Of a stretch of DNA of 64,000 bases, positions 36,326-48,849 are shown piece after piece. Numbering within the stretch: position 1 is the first letter of the stretch; each line of letters begins with the position of its first letter. The stretch covers positions 1,868,311 to 1,932,310 of the forward strand of contig NW_023503584.1 of the NCBI RefSeq assembly GCF_014529535.1. The letters are read 5' to 3'. The notes beneath the pieces were generated by a model. The model did not search any database. It was not told the origin of the DNA and saw nothing but the letters and a program-made list of their open reading frames with translations. A program made the position numbers and the translations under genes. Source of the DNA: Bradysia coprophila. Lineage: Eukaryota; Arthropoda; Insecta; Diptera; Sciaridae.

Positions 36326-37914
36326 TAATTATACTAGAGTTATACTTGACGTTCAGGGTCATGACCCTGCTGGGCCGGCTACCAAAGGGCACATCAGTCC
36401 GAGCCTGTTGCCGTTTGTGAACAATTGAGCAAACGAGTCTAACCGTCCATTTCTATTTTAACGAATCATCAAACGTTTGACAAAACAATTTTTATTCTGT
36501 TTTTGTTTTCGCTCACCTAAACCTGAAGGGTCAGGGACAAAAATATTGGATTATGTTTTTGAGATATAAAGCCGTTTGTAAAGCTATTTACGATCCGAGA
36601 ACGCCTCTTCTAATCGACTTTTCGTGGAATTACACAATTTATTATCGCATTGAAAACTGTGAAGTACATATTGCGTTGGATTTCGCGAAATAAATAATTC
36701 CAATTTTCTATTTTGCCTCTCGTTCCGAAATTACCGAATATTTAATCATTTTTTCATAGGAGATCAGTACTGCAAAAACATTTTGTGTAAAAACAAAACA
36801 GAACATGTAGAACGTAGATTGTATAGGTAGATTAGTGTAGATGAGTAGATGTATTAAAGGAATTTTACGCGAATGAGATATAATCCTCAAATATGTGCTT
36901 CGGATGAATGAATATAATGTATTGCGTATTAATTTCACATGGCAGCTTATTCTGTTCGGTAATCGATATATAGAAAGAACAAATCGATAATATATTATAT
37001 CTCACATAATGCATTCCCAAAAAGTAAATTGAATAGGTGGAATGAAGTTTTATAAAAAAAAAAAATATTTTTCCAACAACACAATAAGCATACCTGGGAC
37101 ATACATTATACAATGTATACCAACCGATTGTTAAATTAAGTTGAACGAAACAAAAACAAAAAAAAATGCAATGAAACTGCACTCGTTTCGAAGGTTTATT
37201 TTCATGCGAGATCAAAATGAACGTATTATTAGTACGTTAATTGTTGTCAGCTGTAATTTAATAATAGTTTATAAATTATTATGAATGATAAATTGATAAA
37301 GATATGCAAACTAACAGTGCAATTAAAATAATGTTATTTTAAAATGTTGAACAATTTTTCGATCGACTCATAGGGATTTTATGTGAACTTAGGCGTTGGC
37401 TGCCTAGGTGTGCTCGTATTATATAACATTTTATAATGTGTATATCCATAATACACATGTTACAGTCAGGTTTGAATTTTCGAATAAAATCACGTTTCAC
37501 AATCATCGATCAAAAGCGCTTTACTGATATGTATATGCATGTATGTACAACACCGCTGACTCCATCTGACTATACCATAACCTTGACTTTTCCAAGACAT
37601 TCTCTATTTTAATTAATTGGAACTTTTATGATTAAAAAGTTATCTTTCGGACAGTTGCTGGTTAGTATGAGCTAAGCATTGGCTTGATTGAGTTGAGAAT
37701 TGCTTTCTTGTTTTATTGTATAATCGTTCGAGCTGCAATAATTTTTACCTTGGTCTTTGATAATTTGCGATTTACTTCACTTATTGTAAATCTATGACCG
37801 GTACCAGCCGGCTTAGCAGCCGGCTTAGCAGTCGTATTTTCAGAAAACCCTAATCATCTGTTGTCAACAGCAACGCCAAAAATGAACAACGATGACCTAC
37901 GGTTAAGGTTGTTT

Positions 37915-38000
37915 TATATCGTGGAAAGTATGTTTAAAAAAATGAAGTAAAAGATTTTGTATCAAACAGTAAATAAACGAAGTAAGAGATTTAATGGTTA
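37915..38000 (+). repeat. Partial copy of the GAAGTA-AAGATTT family
   Basis: ATGAAGTAAAAGATTTTGTA followed by CGAAGTAAGAGATTTAATGG; both core blocks are present. Confidence 0.45.
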
Positions 38001-38750
38001 TATTATTGCGAAAACTTAGCACTACTGGAACACCTGAAACTTCTTAAGACATATTACAAATAAGTAACTTCAATATTAAGGGCGTCTGCGTACTTAAATT
38101 GTTTTATCTCCTGTTAGATTCAACTATTCTGACTGGTGAAAACGGTACACTATCGTGAAACGAAGGTATAACGGAGGGTAAGTGTTGAAGTGAGATCAAT
38201 CCTTAACAGTTAAGAGTTAGTTTGAATGAGGAGCTGACAATGAAACTTTCAGAAATCAAATTTGTCTGTCGCTTTTTGTTACATAACTTTTTTTTTTGCA
38301 GCGACTAATTTAGCTGAGATTTTTTAGATTTATCACCTAGGTAATCTTGAAACACAGATCTAGTGATCCTTTGTTTCTTTCTCGGTCATCACTTAAATCA
38401 AGGCAACCTTCCGGATCTGAGATACTTTGATTTATTAAAAAAGTCAAAAAGCCTAGAAAAACACTATTGTGAAATTAGAGGGAAGTCATCATCCTGGAGT
38501 TTACGTAAATGTAAAGAAAAAGAAATCCCGTCACAAACAAATGTTCTCTAACGAACTACGCACGAACTTCTAATTTTGACTTTCGAATATCGCTTGCCGC
38601 TCCCCTATGGTTTGTTCTGAAAATCACTTGTTGGATGATTGATGCTGGTTCAGCAGAAACCAATTTTCTGAATAGATGCTAAACACAAGATTCTTTGTCG
38701 ATATTATGCCAGCAAAATTAAACAATAGATTCTAGAGCGATTGTTTGGCT

Positions 38751-38806
38751 TGATTTCCACTTACGGAGTGCTTTTACGGAAAAAGCACTCTGTAAGTGGA
38801 AATGAA
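38751..38806. repeat. Short hairpin
   Basis: GATTTCCACTTACGGAGTGC and GCACTCTGTAAGTGGAAATG form a 22-bp imperfect stem around TTTTACGGAAAAA. Confidence 0.65.
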
Positions 38807-40769
38807 GACTTATGCATGGATTGGTTCATCCGTTTACATGACAATTAACAAAAGCCAGTGAATCAAAATGAATTTTTGAGAGAAAACTGTGTGCTAAACT
38901 AAAGGCAAAACGGAATAAAAACGGAGAACTTTTTTTTGTAAATGGAGATAGTGGGCGCTGATTCCCGTGAATTTAAGGACTGATGACTTGACAATTGTTG
39001 TTACATTAAAGCTAACAGTGGTCCATACGATTCGTAAATTTTAAGGTGACAACTGTCCAATTTTTCGAATTATTAAATTCATTGGAATCAGGCCTCTGCG
39101 AAGAGAATTGACACAAAATCCAAGTCTCTAAGCTTTAGGGCCCCCAAGTTTATAGTCTTGGCAAAATCGGCAATTTTTGGCGCCGAATATGGAACTTGTA
39201 TCAAGGGAAGTTTTTGAAAAGAAAAATGAGTTTGCTGATGATTGTATACTCATTTTCACAGTTTTTCTGCGATTGAGATGTTGCAAACTACATAAAAAAA
39301 AGTAAAAGAGATGTTATGTTCGAAACATTTCTGCAAAACTCCTAAATTAGAAAACTTGTTCATGATGGTTATTAAGATAAAATTACACATCCAATTAATA
39401 CTATGAATCTTTGCTGTCTTTTTTTTACAAAAATAATCATTAGTGAGGCACGTACACAGCATTTATGTATATACATACATATACTGAAAAGTGAAGTGAT
39501 TGCATAACACCAAAGAGCATGCAACATTTTACAAAATCAATTCATAGAACCATTGTAAAAAGTTTTTTTTTTTTACTATAAAAAGAGTAAGAGTGGCTCA
39601 TATAGTTACCAGTTGCTATTTTGTAGAGCTCTTCTAGGTACATGTATACAAAACTATACAAGATATTTATTATTCAATTCAATTCATTTTTTTTTTCCTT
39701 TTCGTTTAATATAATAAACTTATTGAAAAGATGTTTTTATTATACAACAAAAGTGTATCTAACTAGAGTTATGTTGAGAGTATATTTTTGCAGCATATAG
39801 AATTAGAAAGGCCACTTGGCGCTTCTCATTCGTGATCACAAAAGGAAAGGCACAACAAACATCTTATTGAATGTTGCTTGTCTGATGAAATATTGATTGA
39901 ATATTGTTTTATACGATTTTATATATCTAAGCGGCTACACATTCAACATAACAACACACGTTGAAGGTGTTGTGAATGAAATGGAATAAAGAAGATGAAG
40001 AGAAAAAAAAAAAGAATCGAAGAAGATGCTTGAAATTTGTTGGATCGGAATGGTCAAAGCTAAATGGTATTGTTTGGGTCTTATTTTTTTGTTCGTTCAG
40101 CGATTGCGACAACCAGTTTTGCGATAGAATCAAAGACCATTCTCTAATAGTAAATGCGAAACTGGACTTTTATCAATCCATAATTTTTGATATTAAGAAA
40201 TTTCGTGAACGGTGTGTGTAGGTTTTAATCATCGGATTATTAATTTGTGTTTGAGTTTTTTGTCCGAATGCAGACACTTCACGAAAGACAAGATGTTTTT
40301 CGTGTAATTCTTTTTTTAAATGGCGTGACAGAGAGCTAGTCTTAGAAGACTGTTAAAGAGTTACATAATTCATGATTCTCTGGATATGTTGATTAGATGA
40401 TAATATTCGTTTCGAAGGGAAACGTATTTAACTCTCAACAGATGAGTACAAATATAGTCCGTGGTCCGATGATTTTTAACGATTATGAACCGAAAAATCA
40501 ACAATGAAAAGTTATTTTGTACTGAAAGCACTTTTGACCACTTTTTTCGGACCCAAGTAGAACTTCTCGTGATTCTCGTAATTCTTGTGATCCTTGTGTG
40601 TTTGAAAGTTTACTTAGAATTTTTTTTATCTACTGATGGAAATACACGTAAATTTGGAACGCTGCTAAGAAATTCACAACCCAGACGCAGCCAAAAATCA
40701 AGCAAAAGCAAAAACCCATCGAGAAGAAAAGCAAGTTGATAAAAAATACTAAAGAATCTTACCATTCAT

Positions 40770-41225
40770 CTACATAAAATGCATTCATTGAAACTGCATC
40801 CATTCAAATTGCTTCATCCGAATTACTTCATCCAAATCGCACTTATCCTCATCCAAATCGTATTCGACCAGATTCAACATTCACATTCCAATTCCAAAAA
40901 CACCAAACGCATTGTACGACATGAAAACTTAATCCATAACTGGCGGCTCCGTTTTGTATGAAAACGTTGTGCATATCGAGGGCAACTCCGATCGTATCGA
41001 AAAGTAGTGAACGCCAGGGATGTACTAGCAACAGCGCACCAAGGATGCACTAACAACAGCGCAGCAACGGCGAAGTTAATTACAGACATTGGTAAGGGCA
41101 CAGTTGACCAAAGACACCGGGAGAATTAACTAAAGACACTGGTAAAAGCACAGTTGATCAAATCACCGGGAGAGTTAACTAAAGACATCGGCAAGAATAA
41201 AGTTGACCAAAGACATTCAGATAGA
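40770..41225. repeat. Minisatellite cluster including a 50-bp tandem repeat
   Basis: Three 50-bp units start at 41074, 41124 and 41174 (core GTTAACTAAAGACA ... GTTGACCAAAGACACCGGGAG). Just upstream is a 27-bp pair (AAGGATGCACTAACAACAGC-type, 41010-41065) and short ATCCAAATTGCTTC-type units at 40796-40860. Flanking ORFs (40485-40739, 41598-41804) are Lys-rich or unrecognised. This could be the low-complexity part of a degraded retroelement, but no RT, protease or integrase motif is visible. Confidence 0.55.
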
Positions 41226-42744
41226 CAAATCACTTCAGGGCGATACAATCGGATACATCCTCGATAGCCAACGTACTTCATTCCGGAAAAAGTACGTAAA
41301 TTCAAAATAGCCAACGTAATGAAGCTGATACCAACGGACACAGTACCTCTCGATTCCAATCAATTTCCACGGGCAAAGGGAAAAAAAACTAAAAATGAGT
41401 GCCGGGGCACCGTTCATCTACAAAGCGGATGAAATCGCAAACAATTCATTCTTTGTCATTCGTACTAAGGGGATAAAGACAGACAATTCATTCAATCATT
41501 GATTGAATATCCTGTGTAGATCAAACGTTGCGTCCTTATACAGGACGTTTGGGATCACTAAAAATACCCCCAGCTGAAATGCCTATAGTAGAGAGCCTTG
41601 GATATAGTAGACATAAGGACAAGAACAACAGAATTAGGGCCGAAAATTGACTTATATTTTAAGAATGACCAAGAACTCAGCCTGGCAGCCGAACACTCAA
41701 TAGTCATGACACTCAAAGCTACCAAGAACAATCATGAAACATGGACAATAAAACTCGATGCAGATTTCTGGTTAAGGATAAAAATCCTTATCGAAATAAA
41801 ATGAGTGTTGGATCCGCTTCTATCAAGAATACTCTTTAAAAACACAGAATACATCGACTGAAGTCAACCGCTCTCAAAAACTGGTTTAAACCGAAAGTTC
41901 AGGTCAGGTCATGCAACCTGCTAAATTTCAGAAACAGGTTACCTTATTTTCCGGTCAGGCTGTAAACCTGTTCTGTTCCGACCTTTATCTAAAATCTAAA
42001 ATACATACTTCATGTGCTTTGTCTATTTTCTGAGGATCAAGCTGATTACATTACACATATAATTCGCCACAATGACCGCAAAATTGTTTGCTGGCAATTA
42101 ATATATCTACCAGCTACCTGTCTAAAGCTTTCTTATCCTTATCATCGAGATCATGCTCAAGTCATAATGAATATTATTTTCTTTGTTCTTCTGGCAAAAG
42201 ATAATGATGTTACGATATAATACACACATCGCATAAAATGAAAATGGCAAAGTAAAGTCCGTTGTCGGTGGTAAAGTCTATTATGAAATGAAATTAATTT
42301 AGTTTTGTCTTACACATGTCCGTCTATTTATTAACAATTTTGTAACACATTTTCGATGAAATTTAATTAAGTTTTTTTTTCTCTCTCTTGTGCAACCTAT
42401 TAGAAGGTTCGTAAATTCAATTTCTGAATGTGAGTAGCACAATCTCGCTTATTGTTGTTAAATTTTGAGCAACAAACATTATTTTAATGGAAAAACCTAA
42501 CTATTTCAGATTAGTTTCAGTTTAGCTCGAAAGAACAATATTGTCGGGAAAAAAATCATAATAAATGTTTGGTAAGAGCCCGTCCACAAATAATAAAGTT
42601 AGGAAAGTTTTGGTGTGTTACATTTAATTAAAGGTCGTTTTGTCTCCTACGACGGTTGAAAAATATTGCAGTTGTGTCAGCTAGTCATATGCTATCCACA
42701 ATATATCCATTGTCAAGTATAAGCGATGAGCTGATGTTCTCTTA

Positions 42745-42810
42745 CACAGCGAAATGTATGATGAAAATATTGAAGTAATAGATTTTGCGTGAAACGCTAC
42801 GATTTACTTT
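42745..42810 (+). repeat. Partial copy of the GAAGTA-AAGATTT family
   Basis: TTGAAGTAATAGATTTTGCG; core block only. Confidence 0.35.
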
Positions 42811-45800
42811 GAACAGACTAAGAAATTCATGATTAAATCTAGATACACTTGCCGTTTCTAACATGCAAGTATAGATCATAAGTTATTGATTATTCATAAA
42901 ATTTGTACTTCTGTGCACCTGCGAGCGGCCGCAAAAGCAGTTTTGTTTTCTCTCTCTCTCTCTTTTATTCATAGTCTTTACCAGGAACACCAGTAATTGC
43001 ACCCTTCAAATAAGACTTCTTAGTTCAAAAATGTCATTTAGACTGTCGATTCCACGAGAGAAGTGTCGGTTACTCTAAGCCTGAAACCAACATTTTAGGG
43101 TGACTATAATTCTGATAAATTATTGTAATTCTGCACAGAAAACAGAGTTGAGTCTGTCTTATCACCTATGTTTCGTTTAAAATCGCTAGTCATCGGTTAT
43201 CGTCAAAAACGACTAGCGTAGACTGGAATACTATCATCTAAGAAGTACCAGATGTAGAACCTAACAAAAAGCGACACTTTAAACATTAGAAGGAATAGAT
43301 TTTTACGGTTTTATTTCACGTTTTCTGTTTACAAAAGAATCGAATAAAAACCAAAAAAAGAAAATTAACCGCATCATTGCCTCATCTAATCATCTGACAG
43401 ACTTCTTTGAAACCAATCGTCATTGAGAATTATTAGACATAAATTTCACGAGAGAGTGAACAAACATCTCAACAACATTTCCTCGATTAAGAAAACACGT
43501 ACAATTAAAGTTTTCATTAGAATAGTTTCCTTGCAGAATATGTTATTCAGATGCGATTTAGTTAATTGTATTATGGTTTCAATGACAGCCATCGTATCCA
43601 TTTTATGTATATAAAAACTACTAGCCGAGACACTAACACACCAAACCAAGGCGGTGTAATTTAATTTATTTCCTGGAAATCATTGTCATTTATTAACAAA
43701 TCATTAAACACAAATATGATGGAAAATTTATTGGAATTACTCTCTGCTGGATGTTGGTGAAATGATATCGTTTAACCTACATTCATATAAATAGAAAATT
43801 TTTGTTTTGTTTAACTTCAGTTCGTGAGATGCAATCATCGTTCAAAGAAAACCGTTTTCAAAATCATTCTTCGCATCATCGCCGAAAAATAAAATTTTTC
43901 GATGACAAAAGTGGATCATAATCGTCCCCATTACACGAACAACAGGTTTATCACTGCAAACGACAAAAAAAAAGTAACTAGTCATTAAGCAGTGACAATC
44001 AAAGATAATAATTGTTTTCTTTTTGTCCTCAAAATTGTAACGTCGTCACAATGCTCGGCGTACCACCAGTAAATGGAAAAGATTCACACCCACGCATCTC
44101 GAAACATCGCCCACACATAACACAAAATTTCCTTTTGCTTTTCAACGTGTCCTTCATTAGAAAGAGCATGCCTAGATTCAGCAAGAACTTTTTTTTTTGT
44201 GAATGTAGAGGCAACAAGACATAATATACATGTGCAAACAGTGTGTATACACATTGTTGTATACGTTCATATCATCAACGAAATTCAACTAGTTGGGAAA
44301 AAAGAGGATCGAAACCCAGACCAAGGTTTCAAAACGATAGTAATGGAAATCCGTTGATTTCGGAATCCGTTGAATGTGTTATACTATGAGCTTCGTACAA
44401 TATCCATTTACGACGACACAACACCCATACTATGACAAAACGATTCAGAAAAGCGTATAACATTCGAGAAACTACGTAGGTACTTTTTTGCCATTTCATT
44501 GACTGAAAGTATGAAAAGCGCCCACACACAAATATTCATCAAGGCGAATGACGTCATTCCGGGAAAATTACATTGTTTAGTGGTGTGCGAAGTTCAGATA
44601 AGCTTCTCCCCCAAAAATTTATGGTTCTGAATGAAATAAAAATGATGCAAATTATAGGTAAAGTTCTGACGTGATTAATTTTCAATGGAATTAAAACGTT
44701 GGATTTACATTTGCAATGATGTAGTAAAATGAGTACGTAGCCAAAAAAAAAGACGCGAGGGAAATTTAATTATTTATTTTTGGTCGAGAAAATAAAAATG
44801 ATAATTCGAAATCAGTCATATTTGCGGTGACTGATAAATTAAAATTTGTAAACTGTGCTGCGTTAACGGAGTATATATAATCAAATTAATTTTATTTTTA
44901 TTCTCCGCGATAAAACCTGAGTTATCTCGAAATATTTGGAATAAATCCTTGTTCGCTCATGGTGGTAGACGTGTTTCAAATTCATAAATACGACACCACA
45001 AGATGGTCTGATTCTCGTATACTTAGTTTTTATCTTGGAATTTATTTTATTTTTTTCAATTACCTTGCCATTTTCCACATAATATACTTATCCGTTTCGT
45101 TGACTGTCTACATGGGATATCTTTGAGTATCTCGTTTTGGTGTTAATGTCGATGCTTTTTATAATAAAATTTTAAATTATTGAACAATGCAACACATCGT
45201 TATTTCTCGTGAATATGTTAATGCAAAATGACAATTTAAATGATAATGGATTACGTATTATATACGAGAAATGAATGATGATAATTATTGCAGTTGTTCA
45301 GTCACTTAAGCTTAATTAATAGGATGTTAAGATCTTTCGTAAACATAGAAAATCGACAATACAATGATGCTTTTCTCTTCCTACCACACAGCAAAACTAT
45401 TGGTGTAGGTAAGTTCATATGTACAGTTACCGAATCCACAAAAACAAAACAGTAAAACTCAGATAAATCACTCGTTATTTCAATAATTATCTCAGTTACA
45501 CAGTTCGGATCATTACTTATCTTTATCACGCTAATTTGACTCTTGCTACGATGTCATTAATCCAACAAATATTCAACAACAAAACTTTTTAATATTCTGC
45601 TTTGATTGTTGCTAAACCAAATTAGAAAAAAAAAATTGTTTTCATTCTAATTAATTAAAATGTTGCTTGATAGCTGTACTGTGTGTACACACACATTTCT
45701 GGAATTTGGACTATCCGATTGGTCGTATCGTCAGAGTTAAATTTATACTGTTTTCGATTCAATAAATAATGCCATATTTAATACACCACCACATAACTGT

Positions 45801-46231
45801 GGGTTGTGCGACTTGCCTGCATAAATTGTTAAAGTTGTGATAAAAGATTTTCGGAACGTTTCACTCTACCTACCCTTTACAAAAGCTAAAAAATATCACT
45901 TCGTTCGGGCTACAACTCGCGAAATTGCCTAAAAACAATCGTCCAAAACAGATACACAAATAACTATTACTAAAACTTAAATGGCCTCAGGCTTAGCAGA
46001 ACCGAAAGCAAACATTGTTTGGGTGTTTGTTAGAAGAAACTTGAACATATGTGGAGTTGAAGGAAATCGACTAAGGAGAATAACTTATAACTTTCACTTT
46101 GTAGGTCGCCCTTCAAAATATTGTGAATGTGCGCAAAGCTTCCAGCAATGATTTTTTGATGCTAGTGCCGCAAAAATCCCTATTTTGTCCACTATGAAGC
46201 GTTGTGAAAGTGGCCTTTGTTGTCATTCTGA

Positions 46232-46331
46232 GAGGCGCCATTTTAGGTGAGAAAATTATCATTTTCTCCCCTTGAATGTCGGGTTAGCCATATTGGCTGA
46301 GAAAACGATCATTTTCTCACCTAAAATGGCT
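46232..46331. repeat. Hairpin-forming inverted repeat, 100 bp
   Basis: GCCATTTTAGGTGAGAAAAT and ATTTTCTCACCTAAAATGGC are exact arms; inner ATCATTTTCTC blocks add further pairing. Confidence 0.7.
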
Positions 46332-47259
46332 GAATACCAAAACACGCTATTGATTTTATTTTCTTCAAAGGGGACAAAAATACAGATGTTTGCTAACGCT
46401 AGCATGAAAAACGTTGTGTTCACCTCGGGGAGAAATAGGAAATTTCACCTTGAGCGGATTGCGACCCTCGCCTACATTTAGGCGAAATACCAATTAAGCA
46501 CTTGACTTTCCTCTGAGAGTATTTGCATACTGCGGAGAAGTGACGTTAAGTCGGTGCTCTCTAAAGTGGGACCTTTAAAGAAACAATTAGTAAGATGTTT
46601 CTGCGCAGTGGCGAAAAGTAAAAATTATGTTCCCTTTATTGAGAAAAACTGTGTATGACAAAACTACCAAATAATAACCCTCCATAGGAGAATAAAGTTT
46701 AGAAACTGAATTGTTTTTATAAATAAAATATTTCTTTTAAATTCTTGGATGGAAGTACTGTTCCCATAATTGACGCCGCAGTGGTTCTGTTGTGACACTT
46801 CGTGTGCACTCCTGTTGTTAATGAACAGATTGATAACCAAAGTACACAGGAAAAGAAAATATTAGCTGAGCAAAACAAACCGTTGACCGTTTTTTAGCTG
46901 CTTTATATGTCTGCTATTACGAACGAAATTAGGGATTAGCGCCGCTAAAACAGCTATGTTTGCTTATCAGTTAAATCAGACGTCTGAGTAACATGACTCA
47001 AGAACTCAACCGATTTGATAATTCACTTTTGATAACTAAATTTAAAGTCGTTCATGCGTCTCTCTGAAAACGACACCTGTCCAATGCCCACCTGCTAATC
47101 TCAGTGAATCCAATCTGATAAATGGTTCAGGTGTTACTGGAATGGTGCAACCGCAATTGTGAGGTAACATCTACACAATTTTCAATGATCGTCACAATCT
47201 ATGAGCTGCATTTTCTGTAAGCTTTTGTTAACTTTTCAGAAACAGAAGTCGTATGGCGA

Positions 47260-47425
47260 TAAAATTCATATCAATCTGGCCTAAGTATTTTCAACAGACT
47301 GATACAAAATCTTTTACTTCATTTGTTTTTTCATACATTTTGCTATTATAGTGGAAACCTGACAAATCATATCTTCTTTTTGCTTCTTTGTTGATACCAG
47401 ATGACTAGCCGTTCGATTCTCCTTT
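47260..47425 (-). repeat. Partial copy of the GAAGTA-AAGATTT family
   Basis: Minus strand carries ATGAAGTAAAAGATTTTGTA, preceded by TATAATAGCAAAATG and a diverged TCATCTGGTATC block. Confidence 0.5.
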
Positions 47426-48463
47426 TAAAATAATGGTCCGACAAGAGCATTATGCATTATTCAATAAATACAAAAAAAATCGTCATAGTTGTTCATGACC
47501 ATGTAAAATACCATTTTCACGATTTTATCGCTTTAAGTAGATGTATTTTAAGAAAACTTCTGACACTTTACCTAGCCGGAGATGAGAGTATAATTGAAAA
47601 TCGATACAACTTGGCAAGGTTAGATGGCGTCCGGTTGGTGCTTTGATTAACCACATTTACCATTTGAAATTTAAATTTTCCATTTATTTCAAGTGAAAAT
47701 TTATTCCAGTACAGTGGACATTCCCAGACCAAAGACCAGTGTCGCACTAATGTTTTCAGCGACAAATATCAACTACAACAGAACAGTCAGCTCTAACATA
47801 GATTAAAATCACGAATTTAATTATTTTAAAATACGAAGAAATAATAGGTTGCAATCATTAAAAGCAGACATCCCAGTGAATTCTTGAGTGGAAATCATTT
47901 AATCGTACTGGAAAATATGGAAAATATTGACAATTTTAATGAGGCTTACTGGAAGCCTAACACTTGAATTTAGCTTAAGTATTGTTTGATGCAACGGCAA
48001 TCATTTGTACAGTTGAATTCAAATTCCATACATTCATATCGACAAGTGGCATGCACTAAAATAAACGGTCTACTGGCAAGAAAATTTCGATTTAATATGA
48101 CTTGATAAAGTGCATAAGTTTTAATTTTTGCGTAGTAATATGTGGGCAACGTACACAGTATTTTTTATTAAATATTCCAGTTCAGCACAAAATTCGAAAA
48201 TCTGAATTAGCCTTAGAATATAATTAACAAAATAAATCGCTGACGATACTTATGCTTAGTAAACACATTTTGTTTTATAAATAGTGTGAACATTTAGAAC
48301 TCCCAATGGTCTAGCGTCTAACTTTTTCAAAATGGCAAAGGCAAACGCATTGTCATTGAATCTGGTAGTTCTTTTGTTCAGAATGTCTGATACAGAATCT
48401 GTAACTTAATTAGTTCAACACACATTTTACTATAATACAGCTATACTATAATACAGGAGATCA

Positions 48464-48841
48464 CGAGGGGTGAGTCACTTTTAGATTAAATGGATTAAAT
48501 GTATTAAATGGATTTAATGGATTAAATGGAATAAAAATTGGATTAAATACTACAAGTCATACTAGAACATTAAAAAGCATAAAATTCCACTTTTAGAAGT
48601 TTTTGGTGTAAAATGGATTAAATGGATTAAATAAATTTAATTCCATTTTTACCAAAAAAAATTTTCTTTGTCTCATGAGTACTTAAACGCCCTGGGGATC
48701 GTGCGAATTTAATTTTCGTAATTAGTTTACAGATTTTTTAGGTGGGTGGCCTAATTGTTTCGGTAAAACAAAAAATTTTTTTTTTTGGATTAAATGGATT
48801 TAATGGATTAAATGGATTAAATGGAAGTGACTCACCCCTAG
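48464..48841. mobile_element. hAT-type miniature element built on GGATTAAAT tandem repeats, 378 bp
   Basis: Inverted ends AGGGGTGAGTCACTT / AAGTGACTCACCCCT with exact 8-bp duplications GGAGATCA (48456-48463, 48842-48849). Both sub-terminal zones are arrays of the 9-mer ATGGATTAA (48486-48550 and 48787-48825), with a third patch near 48612-48645. No ORF. Confidence 0.85.
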
Positions 48842-48849
48842 GGAGATCA

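Larger units (their letters stand above)
36326..40500. other. Intergenic, no gene seen
   Basis: Contains a repeat fragment at 37915-38000 (ATGAAGTAAAAGATTTTGTA), a 56-bp hairpin at 38751-38806 and AT-rich sequence. ORFs on either strand are unrecognised. Confidence 0.5.
41226..48420. other. Gene-poor intergenic stretch
   Basis: No recognisable gene. It contains repeat fragments at 42745-42810 and 47260-47425, a (CT)n run at 42947-42962, and a small hairpin at 46232-46331. Confidence 0.45.

Noticed and set aside
44012..44224. Overlapping plus- and minus-strand ORFs
   Set aside because: No recognised domain; typical chance ORFs.
48464..48841. CRISPR-like array from regularly repeated 9-mers
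   Set aside because: The units are contiguous without unique spacers, lie inside a TSD-bounded element, and the DNA is eukaryotic.
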